From Larimichthys crocea (Eukaryota > Chordata > Actinopteri > Sciaenidae), in NCBI RefSeq assembly GCF_000972845.2, contig NC_040025.1, positions 17,362,126 to 17,426,125 of the forward strand: a DNA stretch of 64,000 nucleotides, read 5' to 3'. Under the pieces are notes generated by a model, which was given only the letters and a program-made list of their open reading frames with translations, made no database searches and was not told the DNA's origin. Below, in pieces: positions 11,201-23,420 of this stretch. A program made the translations under genes and the position numbers. Within the stretch, counting starts at the first letter, position 1; the number at the start of each line of letters is the position of its first letter.

Positions 11201-14200
11201 AGGCTGCCTGATTGAGTCTCTTTTGATGTGAAAGAACGAATGATGAATGAGTTATCCCGTGGACTACAGTGCTGTCGCTCAAAAGCTTGATACATGCAGA
11301 AAATCTTCAGCATTTAATGATGTGGTCTGTTCAGTTAATGTTTCCAGTACAAGGTTGAACATTGTGGGAAAATGCCCAGTTTTTAATGATGCTTTGTGGG
11401 AAAGAGAACCGCTCAGAAATCATTTGAATTCTTTGAAAGTCACTAAGCAACAACTACATTTCTCAAAATAATTGCCTTTTTTTGGTGCTGCTTTTACCCC
11501 TTCTTGTAAATCTGCCTTTTCAGAGATGTTTTGTGACTGCTGTGCTCAGTCTCATCCCTCTTACTTCTCATGATTGTGTATTTGCCCCCTCAGAAGACAC
11601 ACAAACACATTTATTCCCAAACATGTGTGTATATACTCCCGCACGCACACAGAAATAGCTGTAGACTGTGAGCAAAAAGATAACAGCCACTGCTGCTGTG
11701 TGGGTGTGACACAGCTCAGCTTCATCATTCCAACTCTCTGTGACAGTTTGTGAAAGAGGGACTGAGAGATACCACTACAAAGTACAGAAACCAGTGGATC
11801 TCCTATTGTCTATCTCTAGACTTGTGCTACTCTTCTGATCACCTACACGAAAGCTCTGAGCTGGTGCTCGCCTCCCACACAGCTCTGTCAGAGAGGCGTT
11901 GTCTTTGAAGAACCGCTACAAACTGATACACTCAGCATTTTGAGACATTGAAGTGGAAATGAAATAAAGAATATGATTTTCTCTGGGGCCTGATTTAAAA
12001 AGCTGCCCTGTTGCTCAATGTTTTTTCTCTCCAGGAAAGTCCTTGTTTCAGCTGTGTCAAGTCAAGTTCTCTGCCAAGTTGATGGATTTGATTTAACTTT
12101 GTCATCCTTGGCTTCACACCAGTGCAGTCACTATGTGATTCTTCACTGGGGTGAGGACTCCTACCCTACCCCTACATCATGTACGAATGTTTCTCCAAAA
12201 CCAAACCCTGTGCATGTGCAATGCATTCATTTGCATGTTGGCGATATTTTCTAACCCGCCAAGCAAGATGAGAAAAATGGCCCTAGGTTACAACAATTTT
12301 AGACTGATTTTCTATTCAGGGAGGATTCGTGGTAATGTGTCCTGTGCATGAAGCTGGAAAGCCACATACGTGTTCAAGTTGTCTATGGCTGATGCCCAGT
12401 ACTCCTTGCAGCTAAGATATGTGAAAATCATTTTTTAGTAGTAATGGTAGTAATAGTATTTTTTAAGTAATGGTAGCACCTAATTAAAATACTACATTAA
12501 AGTAAAGCTGCTACATTTCATAAATTTACTTAAAGCAACGTTATGTAAGATTTAGCAACCCAAGTTTCAGAGAGCAATACCACTATCGTAAATATGGACA
12601 GTTGTACACGTGTATTTGTTCTGATTAAATTACTTATGATCAAACACTAGCGAGTCACCTACTTTGCTAAGAGCCAAACATCAGTCAAGTGCATCAACAC
12701 AAGACATAGCAGCCAGCTAATATTACTTACTAGTCCAACAACAGGAAGCCCAGCACAGCGCCTGTCTTTCAGACTTTCATTTCACGATACTCTCACCAAG
12801 AACTAAAAGTCAGTGTGAGAGTTAAGCTTGTCCAACAACCTTTTGTCTGCTCACTCTCTTTTTCTCTTCTAAGCTTCCATTGTCATCTTCTTATGTCTCT
12901 TCTTCCAGCTTCTGCCATGCTCTGCCTCTGCTGAACCCAGTTACAGCTCCAGTTATTCTGCTGCTCATTACTCTTCACAGTGGTCCAAAATGCCTGTGCC
13001 ACCAGTGTAAACACTCCCCCAGTGCTCTGAGCTCTCAGTCAGGGTAGCTTTAGTTTAGTTTTTTTTCTGTATAGTTTACAGCAGTTTACTTTAATGTCCA
13101 TCAGAAAACATTTTCTCCATAAAATATGATCCTGTTTTCACCAAAATAAGTGAAATAGTGGTGGTGTGTTTTTGCAAATTGTATGTGTTTCATTATGGTT
13201 TATGTATTTTAGGTTTAAGTCTGTTGTGTTTACCGGGTGATATTAAAGTAAAAGTTGAAGTTAAAGCATCGGTTTTCCACCAAACACTCTACAAAAGGTG
13301 TTGTAGTTAGGAGTACCTAAGTAGCAGTTGTACTTTAGAGAACTGTTAGCCAGTGAGTAGAGAAGTCTGATTTGATTGCTAACAGTAATGGATAAATGGT
13401 CAAAATATCAAGTATGTTCTCGAGCACACTGTAAAAAAGGAAAAGAAGAGAACAAAAACACTGACAATCCCAAATATTAACAATGTTTCACTGTGCTTAA
13501 ACACTAACTGAACCATTTTATGAAGGCCTACCCATATATCAGTGAAGGGCAATCTGATTGGGCTGTATGTTGGACAAACAAAATTGCTTTTTACACCACT
13601 CATCCATTAAGACTGAAATCACACTGATTGTAACATCTGTGGATAAAACCAAAATCTATCAGGTAAACAATGAGGTAACCAGAGTCTGTGCTAATGAAAT
13701 CATCATCATTAATTGAATAATTAATTTGAGAGTTAAGTGAATTGCGATACTAAACTTGTTCTATGAGCAGTTTTACTCCTGGTAAAAGGGTTTGGCCTTG
13801 CAGGTAGCAGCGTTCTCATGATTTCCACTTTGAAGTAATGGCGTGTGTGAGGAATCCATTACTTTAGCCCTAATACCCTGCTGTGATGCTTGTGGGGCTA
13901 TGTGACACTCCATTTCCTTTCATTTCCTGGTCTCACTGCCAGGCCTTCATATTCTGTTATAGACTAAAAAAAAGAAAAAAAGAAAATGCATTTTGCCTCC
14001 TAAATTATTATTCTGTTTTGGTCGAAAACATGTTTTCTGTTTTTGCTATACAAGTGCACTGCCTTAAAATAGCATCTGGGGCTGCAGGCAAAAGAAGCAG
14101 ACTTATGTAAAATATGCAGGAATCTTGATGCAAATTCAGTCTCAGGCATTATCTTGTCCTGATTACAATTCAAAGATTCTCAGGAGTGCAAAAAGTCCGC

Positions 14201-14339
14201 CCCCCTCTGCTGTCAAGAAACATTATAACCAACTATAATCTAAACCACAACGTCAGCACACAATCCATTCAGTCTGATTACCTGGAATCCTTATACAACA
14301 AAGCTTGGTCCTCTGCTGGAAGGTGGGACATCTGTAACA
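8223..14339. other. Gene-poor interval
   Basis: Only short frames, none resembling a known protein. TTTAATG is tandemly repeated at 8666-8720. A purine-rich tract occupies about 10780-11020. About 10370-10660 is a high-complexity block without repeats. From about 12530 (AAAGCAACGTTATGTAAGATTTAG) to 13340 the sequence may hold an old repeat, but I could not find its ends. Confidence 0.5.
10780..11020. repeat. Purine-rich (GA/GGA) low-complexity tract
   Basis: The + strand is strongly biased to G and A (gagaga, ggagagagga and similar runs). The opposite-strand frame is therefore a Ser/Leu/Pro-rich translation artefact, not a gene. Confidence 0.85.
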
Positions 14340-15186
14340 GAACCCTGGGGAGTGTAACTACTGTAAGTACAGTTACTCAAGTATTGTACTTAAATACAAT
14401 TTTAATGTGTTTGTACTTTAAGAGTAAATTCTTTTCATGTCACTTTACATATCTTTGAGGGTTGGCTGGTGGGGGAACCTTAAGGTCTGGTGTATGGGCT
14501 GCTTCATAAATGCAAATCATCACAAATTTATATAATCCTAAATGAACTTCAGACTGTTGGTCAGACAGAAGTAATTTAAAGAGCCCAGAAACTGACATTA
14601 TGAAAAAGATTATCAGACAATTAAAAAATATATCCATAAATCCATTATTAAGCAATACTGCTAATAAAATATTTAAAAAAAAGATGTAAAAAGAAGCTTT
14701 TCTTTTAAGCTCTGAGCAAATTGTAAAACATAGCAATAGCTTTTAATTACTTTCCTTTTGCAAAAAGACCAGTTGATCTCGTTTTGAACCTTTTTCACTT
14801 ATTTTTTATATTTGGTATTTAATCAATATTTCAGCCTGCAAACTCACTGAAACGAACCTCTGTGATATACACAGTACATTATTAAATTTCTTAGACTTAG
14901 ACTTAGTCTTAGACTCATAGTTGGACAAAGGTAGCACTTAGAGCTCTCGGTTTACATTTCGAGAATATTTACAAACAACACAATCAATGTATACAGAAAA
15001 TAATCCATTAAGGAAAACAAACATTGATTGTAGTCATATATAAATTAATTAATGAATTCCACAGTACAAATAATGAAATCATTTACAGTCTAACAATACT
15101 TTTATTGTTGATACTTTAAGTATATTTATTTTATTATACTTAAATACATCTTCAGTGCAGGTGTTTTACTTTCCTGTACCAGCGGT
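14340..15186. mobile_element. Probable non-autonomous transposon of the ACTCAAGTA...TACTTAAGTA type
   Basis: The left part (14349-14440) reads GTTACTCAAGTATTGTACTTAAATACAA followed by TTTGTACTTTA. The right part (15110-15186) carries ACTTTAAGTATA, TACTTAAATACATCTTCAGTGCAGG and TTTTACTTTCCTGTACCAGCGG. Both ends resemble those of a repeat common in percomorph genomes that is rich in short palindromes of AGTACTTAAGTAC type. The roughly 650-bp interior has no coding capacity. Exact boundaries are uncertain. Confidence 0.5.
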
Positions 15187-16494
15187 AATCATCATTATTC
15201 GTATGCATACAGTCGCCTCTGAGCCTGTGGCTGATGTTAATCCCAGATCACTGTCCTCCCACATGTAGGGACATCCATGCAGGAGTCAGTCATTCATCCT
15301 TTATGAGCACAAGAGGAGACTCCTGTTGGATGTCTCATGTCAATCTGACAACCCACTGATGGTGACTCTGACGTTTCTAAACTTCACACAGAGACAACTT
15401 TTTATAAGGCACTGTTAACAAAGTGCAGCCCAATCGGAGGTGCTAGGATCAGGGGCAACTAAAAATGTTTATGCATCTAGATTGCTGAGAATATACTGTA
15501 TTCAAATAACTTTTATTGTTGAGTTTTCTTTCTAATTTTCACAATTGGAATGTGGACCTTTAGAGGTTAACGAACATGGTTCATTAGTGAATGGTGGATG
15601 AGGTTCTCTGCTGTTGTTACTCCAAGACCACCAAACTACCTTTCTATGATGGCTAAAATGAGTGACAGCTGGTCCTTCTCTGTAGTCTTGAGTGCAGTGC
15701 AGCACTCAATCCTCTACAGCGTACTTGTTTAAACGTGCAGTTTTTGTACAAATGTAGAAAGACTTAAATGGATCTGAGTTTGAGTTTCTAATTAAGAGCA
15801 TAGCAGGTTTCTGGTCATTTTCAGACTGAGTCAGCCTTTTTCCGTATGTGATTTCTGTCATATAACATTTTTATTATTGTAATTTGAAATTTAATGTTAA
15901 TATAAAAAAACTCTGATGGCACAGAGAGCTGAGTTATTACTGCTCAGCATGCCGTTATACACAATTTTTTTCCTCTTCCTCACAGAAATTAGACATGCTG
16001 CAGAAACCTAAAACCACAATAGAATGAGAACCCAGAGATAAAGCAAAAGCACCTGCTGATATTTTTAACAAACTAGTGCCATCTTAGGGGAGGATTGCAG
16101 CATTGCAACAGGAAACAGCTGTGAACCCTTATGCCTTCAATGCCTTAGACAAGCTCAAAACTGGGCATACAAATGTTTGTCTCTGCATCATGGGTGTAGG
16201 ATGCTACCCTTTAAATCACCCTGGATCAAAAGGGCAGAACACATTAATGAAAAGGTGGGATGATCCTCAGAAAAGGCAGAAACTCTCAATATGTTTTGCT
16301 GTGCCGAGAAGCAAGAAATCTAATCAAAGTAATCAACAACCTACTGTTTATTTCTAGGCTATCATTTGCTGCACGGTCTGCCAAGTGTCATTGGAAAAAG
16401 GAAGAAGCCTCTGGGTTACCAAAAGCAGCTGTTTCTCCCCATCAACTAATGGACACCATAGAGGGTGTCCTGCAATACCCAGGAGACAACAGCT
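15187..16494. other. Non-coding interval; nothing recognised
   Basis: Frames of 84-99 codons near 16103-16559 show no recognisable protein and run into SINE sequence, so I do not treat them as genes. Confidence 0.5.
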
Positions 16495-16655
16495 TGAAGG
16501 AAGGTCCTGCTAAAAGTGGGTTGTCCAGTAATCTGACTGGTTGCCGGTTGGATTCCTAGCTGCCCCAGTCGAGTCAAAAAGTCAATTTGTCAAGTGTTGC
16601 AGAAGTGCTTTGAGTGATCGGTAAACCAGAGAAGTGCTATATTAACCATTCATTA
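16495..16655 (+). mobile_element. tRNA-derived SINE remnant
   Basis: GGTTGGATTCC at about 16546 matches an RNA polymerase III B box (GGTTCGANNCC) with one change. It is followed by CAAGTGTTGCAGAAGTGCTTTGAGTGATCGGTAAACCAGAGAAGTGCTATATTAACC, a diverged form of the tail GTGCTTTGAGTGGTC...AAAGCGCTATATAA found in many teleost SINE-like repeats. The A-box half is badly eroded. Confidence 0.55.
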
Positions 16656-16799
16656 TCACGCTTAAAAAGTGAAATTTCAAATCAAACAGGACACCACAGA
16701 ACATTTATTTTTAAATAACAGGATAATTTATTGGGGAAACAGTTAACACACAAAGAACATAAACATTAGTGTTACATGTATTACAGTTATCTTTAACTC

Positions 16800-17024
16800 A
16801 ACTGGTCGTGGTGGCTGACCGTCCACCAATGAGCTTGGGTCTGCCCGAGGTTTCTGCCTGTTAAAAGGACGTTTTTACTCGCCACTGTTCACCAAGTGCT
16901 TGCTCATGGTGGAATTGTTGGGTCTCTGTAAATATTATAAAGAGTATGGTCTAGACTTGCTCTGTATGTGTCATGAGATAACTTTTGTTATATGGCACTG
17001 TATAAATACAATTGAATGGAATTA
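16800..17024 (+). mobile_element. 3' end of a teleost non-LTR retroelement
   Basis: The run GAGCTTGGGTCTGCCCGAGG, TTTCTGCCTGTTAAAAGGAC, AAGTGCTTGCTCATGGTGGA, TTGTTGGGTCTCTGTAAATA, AGTATGGTCTAGAC and GTCATGAGATAACTTTTG ends at TATAAATACAATTGAATGGA. This matches a teleost retroelement tail that normally finishes in ATTGAA repeats. It lies downstream of dclre1b in opposite orientation. No reverse transcriptase is present, so it is a 5'-truncated copy. I do not commit to a clade. Confidence 0.75.
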
Positions 17025-18173
17025 TTTCTTTCCTAAACAAAAAGGCAAAAAAGGTACAAATTGAACTGAAAGTCAGAGTGAAATAAAGTCCCAAAGAGCG
17101 CAGCCAAACTGTACACCGCTGGTTTATGTCACCTCTAATCAAAACATAAAGAAAGTATAATAGCAAATCTTTGGAGCAGGCAAGGAAGGTGCTCAACTAT
17201 AAAACACACATTAAGCTGTTATTTTCCTATTTAGTACACATGCATGTTATTTTTCCCTTAACAACTATAATTAAATTGTTTAGTAATATGAATACTTACT
17301 GACAAAACATCAGGTAAAAGTATTTTGGAGTGTTTTACACAAGTTTATCTGCAGCAGTGGACTAACAAAGAAAGAACACTGCCACATCTAAAGAACACAC
17401 ACAAATACAATACTTTATTTTAAACAATGTCTTCACAAACCTCAGACCCAGTTACAAAAATGTCACATCACATTTAGTACGAGTTTGTTGTTTTTTCATG
17501 ATAAAAAGTACCAGTGTAGCAACCCAATGATTAAAAATACAACAATGCCAAAACTATTCTTCATCTTTAATACTGCTATTCTCAGTGTAGAGGGACACAA
17601 ATGAAGCCAGTCAAGGGCAACCATTAGAAACAGAAGGCCATTACTCACACACAGTGGAGATCTAAGATAAATAAACTGAAAAAGGCAAATCTGTCAAATG
17701 ACAAAATGACTGCTTTTCTTACTTTCTTTTAGCTTTTAGGCTAAAGCTGAATTTATATTTTATCAAATTTGGCTTTTGACTTTTTGCAGAAAAAACATCC
17801 TACCATTGATATTTCTCCAACTTCAAAATCATCACTCACTTTCAACTGTTCAAGGATGAAAAACAAAATACAAACACAAATAAAAGCGACAAGACAAATG
17901 GTTTTCAAGGCACAAAAAAGCTTAAAAAAAACGTGTCTATCTGGTTAAGTCACAGATGAGTTTTTTCTGTAACAACAAGAGAAACAGAAAGTTGTTTTAA
18001 TGAGAAATGATCAGGGACAAAATCGTAACATTTTGATCACAAGCCTGCTCATCTCCAGACCACCCAAACAAAACGGAGGTTCAAGAACGGACAATAACAT
18101 AGAGAAGGAAGGTATCTTAATGCACAAACACATAAAAAGGCCTCTATAGCAAGGCAAAAACTTGAACATTGGG
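17025..18173 (-). other. dclre1b: dclre1b 3' UTR region with candidate poly(A) signals
   Basis: On the - strand, sequence after the dclre1b stop is AT-rich and non-coding. TTTATT at 17413-17418 is an AATAAA on the gene strand, about 760 bp after the stop. Further candidates (TTTATT at about 16704 and 16727) lie beyond the retroelement tail, so the nearer signal is likelier. The exact transcript end is unknown. Confidence 0.5.
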
Positions 18174-21100
18174 TCACAACTCTTCCTCAAAGCTCCGCAG
18201 CGGGAAGCATGGCATCTTAAAGTCCTCCTCTGTAAAGGGGAGATTCTTCAAAATGCGGTTTTCAAGCTCCACTATGTACTCATGCCGCAGCACGGTCAAA
18301 GAGCTGGTTGAAATCCAGAAATCGTCATTGAGGCTGCTCAGCAATGTCACACTGTCGTTCTGATCACTTCCATGTCCATTGTGCTGACTCGTGTTGCTAT
18401 CATTTGACATGCTGTCGTCTTCCTCATCAATGCCATGTCCACTGTGCTGACTCATGCTATCACTGTCTGACAGTGCGTGGTTGTTTTGAGAACTTCCATG
18501 TCTGCTTTGCTGACTAGTGTCACTTACTGTCTTGTCGACTGTTTTGGCATTCGTTTCAAAAAGCATTCTTGCAGTCCTGACAGGCTTTAAACAGGCTTTG
18601 CTGTTTGTCAGGATCTCCACTGGCATCGACTCTGCCATCACCATATTTTCAGATACTGTTTGGAAGATGTTGAGGCTCCACATGTCTCCAGCCCCTCTTT
18701 TGTGCTTATTAGGGAGGAGGTCTTTGCTCACGTCAATAAGGACAGAGTCAGAGTCCTTTTCACTACTTTCTGTGTCCATCTCTTCCTCAGAAGCATCCAG
18801 CTGCAGGCACTCTCCTTCCCAGGGATTTCTGGATGGCCTTACAGGAGACTCAAATACCACCCCTTTGGGAGTGAGAGGTTGCAAATGTCTGCGGCGAAGG
18901 CTGGTGTACGCTGAAGAGCTGAGCTGGCTCTCAGGCTGTCTCAACATGTAGTGTCGGACTGACTCAGGCACCAGGATTTCATGCCGCTTTCTGTTTGGCA
19001 CCAAGGCAGAGAGGCTTCCAGGTACATTGTTTCCTACAATGGGTATAAGGGAGGTAGGTTTAAGTGCAGACACAAAATCCTCCAGCTCTTGGTAAGAGGA
19101 GTGGTCAGAGTAGGGGACCACATAGACATTGGGGTTAAAGGAGACCAGCGGCCTGCTGGTGGGCAAAATGGCCAGAGTGGGTTGTTCTTTGTTCCACTGG
19201 TGTAAAGTGGCAGAGCAGATCTCTGACTGATTGACAACACGGATACAACCAGCTCCTGGTTCAGTGGTGAAGACATCAGGCAGTTGCAGGGCTTTGAGGG
19301 TCTCCATCCTCTCAAAGCTCACCTCAATCCAGGTTTTAAACTCCATCGCCAGCTCCAACAGCAGGGACTCCTTACCCAGTGTGTACAAGCCTGCAAGACC
19401 GCACAAAAAACATAACGGTCTGTATCTCAGCTGTCTCTGCTGAGTGCAGAGCTGTGTTTGCCACTTTACACACTTAGCACATGTAGTGTTACTAGAGATG
19501 GCAACTAAATCCGGTATTAAAGACCACAGAGAAGCTGCAGCAGTATCAGTTCCTTTAGTTTACACATTTTGGTGTAATTTGTTATTATGCTGCAGCCCGT
19601 CTACTCTGTTGGGGCTGCGCTCCTCTGCACACAAATAAACACACATTTGTTACTGTAGGTGCAATAAAACCTTTGTGAGTAAACAGCTAATACTTTATCC
19701 AGGGTAAAGGAATCCTGAAGTTAAATTTATTTGCTTTTAAGACTTTTTTAAAGTACCACACATTTTAAGACCTCATTGGCACTTTGAGTTCTAATTGTTT
19801 AGTTTGTGATAACTTTACCAATGTAACATAATTCAAATTGTCAGGGTGGGAACAGAGGGCAACATTGGAAGAAGTGGCAGCTGTTAAAAGTGTCAGCAGT
19901 GGTGGGTAGAGACAGACCCAGATTCAGATTAGTGTACACACAGTTTTCAGGAGATAACTGCTGGTAAAATGAGACTTTACATAAATGTTTTAGGTAGTTT
20001 GCCAATTTCAGTGATTGTGTTATTATTTTGTACTCTAAAGAGTTTGGTAAAATGTTGCTCAGAGGAACCATTACTTCCCTGTTAATGATCTTTTTTTATT
20101 TCTTATTTATTTTTAATGATCTTTTTTATTTGTTTCTGAATTGCAAGGCAGTCTATGAAGTCCGCAATTTGCCCGTAAACTATCATTTCTTCATTAGGAA
20201 GAAAAGATAGTTTACCACCTGGGCACAATGAACCTTTGTGTAACACTATCAAGCAGCAGTCAGTGAGTAACTTGTCTTTTTCAGGAGACTTTTAAACTTA
20301 CATTCATACAAACTTTAGCCTCTTTGGATAAATACGCATCTTGAAAACAAGCCGCAAAATGTAATACCTCAGCACTGTCCAGTTTTCCTGTCAAGCTGTA
20401 TGGTTACAGACAAGAGTTAAGAGCTGATGTGAACTTATATATTTAAAATCTGCTGAAATTAAAGCACATAATACATGTTCAGAAAAGTCTATAAAATATT
20501 ACCTATGACAAAATTGTGATTGGGGTGGCTGCGGATGATCTCTTTGATTTGTTGAGTGGCTCGCTGTCTGGAGGGGAGAGTGCGGTTGGGGTCACAGTTG
20601 GTGTTGTCCAGGTACAGGATGTCTATAGTGGTGTTGGTCCTCAAACACGGCTCACGCAGCATAGAGGGAGTATATCTGAAGTCACCTGAAATTAAGATCA
20701 TGTCAGTGTTGACTGTTTATTCTATAGTACCTACACATATATTTAGATCATATGATGCCAAATATAATGTTGAAAAGCAAAAAGAAAAAAACCCTACAAG
20801 AAACAACAGATAAAGTGTTTTGCTTTTGCATTCAGACGCTCACCAGTGTACAGTATAGAGCCAAAGTAGCCTTCGAAAAGAAACATGACAGCCCCTGGAC
20901 AGTGGTTGGCATCAATTAGTGTAACCGTCAGCCTCTCCTTGCCGATGTCATCCAGTGGCAGCAGGTGTGGTTCGCCCAGCTCTAATGGATGGACCCACTG
21001 TTCTTTCACCTGAGCAGAAATACAAATGATCAGAAGATAAGTTAATGTACAAAAAAAATTAACGCAGCAAGGACTGTTGTTCTTAACCATTTCAACCCTG

Positions 21101-22556
21101 ATGATCCCAATTTTCTCTGAAATATCAAGGATACATCCATATGAGGGGTCACTGAATGGTTTGATGAATGTGAAAATTACGTTGATCCTATGTTAAGCCC
21201 TCACATTCACTGTCTCAACTCAACACCTTAGGAAGTTTTTGGACAGACACAACAGAGCTCTCCACCATCATCATCAAAACACCAAATTAGCAATTTTAGA
21301 CTTGTAGAAACTATGCCGAAGAACACTGAACCTATCCTGGTGGCTCCTGTTTGTCAAACACCTTTTTTGTCATCCATCAGCACACTGCAGAAATACTCAA
21401 AAGAAGAGACGCCTTTCAGTACATAAATGTGTATTACTTTCCATTTAGTTTATCCTGTCATACTTGTTATGGAATTTTCTATCCTTAGGTTACACAAGGT
21501 CACGTGTGGGCCTTGAGGTCCTCGGCAGTATTAGTTGTTTGGCTTTGATTGAGAACAGTAGGTGCCGGTCTATCTGTGGTGGCCAGGGTCGAAGAGACCT
21601 ATTGCTGCCTTCCTAGACATAATACATAGCTTGCCGTTGACGTTCCAATCTGCGTAAACAGACATCTTTGTCTCTAGACTAGAATATGCTGACAATAACA
21701 CAATAAAGACATTCTCTTTGACTTTTTCTGGGCATATAATATTTGAGGTGTTATCTTGGGGTTTAAAATCTGAACACCAGGATGAGTTGGGCAGAAGGTG
21801 AGACCGACTCAGGCACTTCTGATGAACTTTGAGAGTGTCTCTAATTAGCCAAGCGCCAGTAAATAATACAACATAAGACATCAGAGGCTCCTGAACACTT
21901 TCTTGCTTCCTGACCTCACCATTGATTTTTGACTTCAGCAATTTCTCCACAACAATACTTATCATTTTAACTTCCAATATACATTTTTGATTAAGTAATA
22001 ACCGCACAAAGCGAGTTTGTATTAATTAGTTAGTAGTTGTTGACAAAGAGAAAGAGGACTACCACCCACTCTGAGTACCCGAAAACAATTATTTGGCCTA
22101 AGGACAATTCAGTCAATGCTGATTTAACTGGATAAAATATAGTGGCTTTGTAGAGCCACTATGAGAGACTGGGTTGTCACACAATAATAATATTTTAACA
22201 GGGAATCTGGACGCAAACACAAGTCATTGTGTTTAAAGTCAGCCTCCAGTGAGTTAAGGCACAGGTATCACCTCCACAGCTCCTATGCACATAAAAACAC
22301 ACAGAGACAAATGTGACTACCTACTACTGCATCAGTCCCTCAGTATATATCCCCTCACCTGCAGTTTGAGTCCGAGCAGGGTTGCAGTGGTGGGAGAGCA
22401 GTAGATGGGCCGGTCGCTCCAGGTGGAGGTCAAACCCACCGTGTGGTCGCTGTGCATGTGGGACAAGAAAAACAACCGTGTGCCCGGACACCTGCGTACA
22501 TGCCAGAAGTCTACCGCCAGCGGGGTGTGCGGGATGACTTTACCGTTGACGGACAT
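18174..22556 (-). CDS. dclre1b: DNA cross-link repair 1B / SNM1B / Apollo 5' exonuclease, complete, four exons
   Basis: Apollo is a nuclear metallo-beta-lactamase/beta-CASP 5'-to-3' exonuclease. It forms the 3' overhang at leading-strand telomeres with TRF2 and helps repair interstrand crosslinks. Exons on the - strand are 22556-22359, 21009-20844, 20685-20503 and 19390-18174, all with GT-AG boundaries and compatible phases (0, 1, 1). They give 587 residues, against about 532 in human. The start is the ATG at 22556, followed by [17 protein letters not shown] as in the human N-terminus. Metal-binding motif 2 is H33-x-H35-x-D37-H38; DANHCPG carries H102; YTGDFRY carries D123; YLDNTN carries D148; VPYSDHSSY carries D278/H279. 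The catalytic fold covers about 1-310. The conserved GVVFESP follows at 359-365, then a polar, apparently disordered tail with a 21-residue tandem repeat. No YxLxP TRF2-binding motif is visible in the tail. Identity is very secure. Confidence 0.97.
18360..18540 (-). repeat. dclre1b: 63-bp (21-codon) tandem repeat inside the last dclre1b exon
   Basis: CCATGTCC...GCTGACT recurs on the + strand at 18370, 18433 and 18496, exactly 63 bp apart. The translated copies centre on [16 protein letters not shown] and TSQHNGHG, each followed by an acidic/Ser/Asn stretch (residues about 472-530). The period is a multiple of three, so copy number can change without a frameshift. Confidence 0.9.
19391..22358 (-). 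other. dclre1b: dclre1b introns
   Basis: Introns are 22358-21010 (1349 bp), 20843-20686 (158 bp) and 20502-19391 (1112 bp). The first carries a 145-codon frame at 22007-21570 that resembles no known protein. No other gene is seen inside. Confidence 0.85.
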
Positions 22557-23030
22557 GGTCTCACTGGATGTGGCGCAGGCAGGTGGGCTGATAACTGTTG
22601 TTTAATTAAATGCTATTCAGTGGTTACAGGGCGACACATTGAAGAAAATATATTTTCTGCATGGCACAGGTGAAATGCTGTCGTATCTCCGCTGATTAAA
22701 ACAGAGATGCCTCTGCACGGACAGCTAGCTAATGGTCGACGTCGGTGAACACAGAGCGGCTAGCTGTACTTAGCATTGTCCGGCTAAATACTTGCTGCTT
22801 GTTACTTCGCGACGCCATAACACTGCGTTTTACATTTCTTGTTTATCCGTCGATACCACAAGCAGCTGGCCGTGCTAAAAGCTGTTTACGGACCGCGCCA
22901 TTTCTGTTTTCAATTTAACGCTCAACGCCTCTCTTCTTCTTCTTCATCCCCGGAGCGATGCAGCGGCTGCTGTCCAGGTTGTTGTGCTGCCACCTGGAGG
23001 TCGGACCCGGTCGTACCATGGTGGGTCCCA
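22557..23030 (-). promoter_or_regulatory. dclre1b: dclre1b 5' UTR and CpG-containing promoter
   Basis: This stretch is distinctly richer in CpG than its surroundings (GTCGACGTCGG, TTCGCGACGCC, CCGTCGAT, GGACCGCGCC, CCCGGAGCGATGCAGCGG). It lies directly upstream of the Apollo start, which fits a TATA-less housekeeping promoter. The start site cannot be placed from sequence. The Apollo ATG context (gtccATGT) is weak. Confidence 0.55.
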
Positions 23031-23420
23031 TAGGCCAGCGGTGTCCAAACTTATTTTAAAGACAATGTAAAGATGCCCGGGGGCCAATATTAACATTTAA
23101 AGAATGAAAACATGAACAATAATCTTTTTTTTTTTTTAAATGGCAATGTCACCCAATCTAACTGTTATTTATTTCAAAACTAAATTATCATCATATCTCA
23201 CTGTTACCTCACTGCTACTTGTTTTTTACTGGTTCTATTTAACTGTTATTTATACATGTGTATATATTGTAAAATAGGATATTGTATAGGGTATATTGTT
23301 AAGGTTTTGTTTTCTTACTACTGTTTTCTTGCTATCACTTACCATTTGGGAGCTGCGGTAACAAAAACAATTTCCCTACAGGGATTAATAAAGTATTTCT
23401 GATCCGATTCTGATTCTAAA
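23031..23420 (+). mobile_element. Degenerate interspersed repeat ending in a retroelement-type tail
   Basis: CAGCGGTGTCCAAACTT at 23037 followed by GCCCGGGGGCCAA resembles the terminus of hAT-type repeats (CAGGGGTGTCCAAAC). The right side (23361-23417) reads CAATTTCCCTACAGGGATTA, ATAAAGTATTTCTGATCCGA, TTCTGATTCTAAA. That is a typical teleost LINE/SINE tail with iterated TTCTGAT. These may be two adjacent or nested elements. No coding sequence remains. Confidence 0.5.

Noticed and set aside
10834..11313. 159-codon - strand frame rich in Ser, Leu and Pro
   Set aside because: Translation of a GA-rich low-complexity tract.
16103..16559. Two overlapping frames of 84 and 99 codons
   Set aside because: They run into tRNA-derived SINE sequence and resemble no protein.
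21570..22007. 145-codon frame on the - strand inside dclre1b intron 1
   Set aside because: It resembles no known family, lies between two well-defined exons and has no sign of its own splice sites or promoter. Possibly old repeat sequence; not enough for a gene call.
22839..23033. 64-codon + strand frame divergent from dclre1b, where AP4B1 would be expected
   Set aside because: The peptide does not resemble the AP-4 beta N-terminus and has a serine run from CTT repeats. It is CpG-containing leader or promoter sequence.
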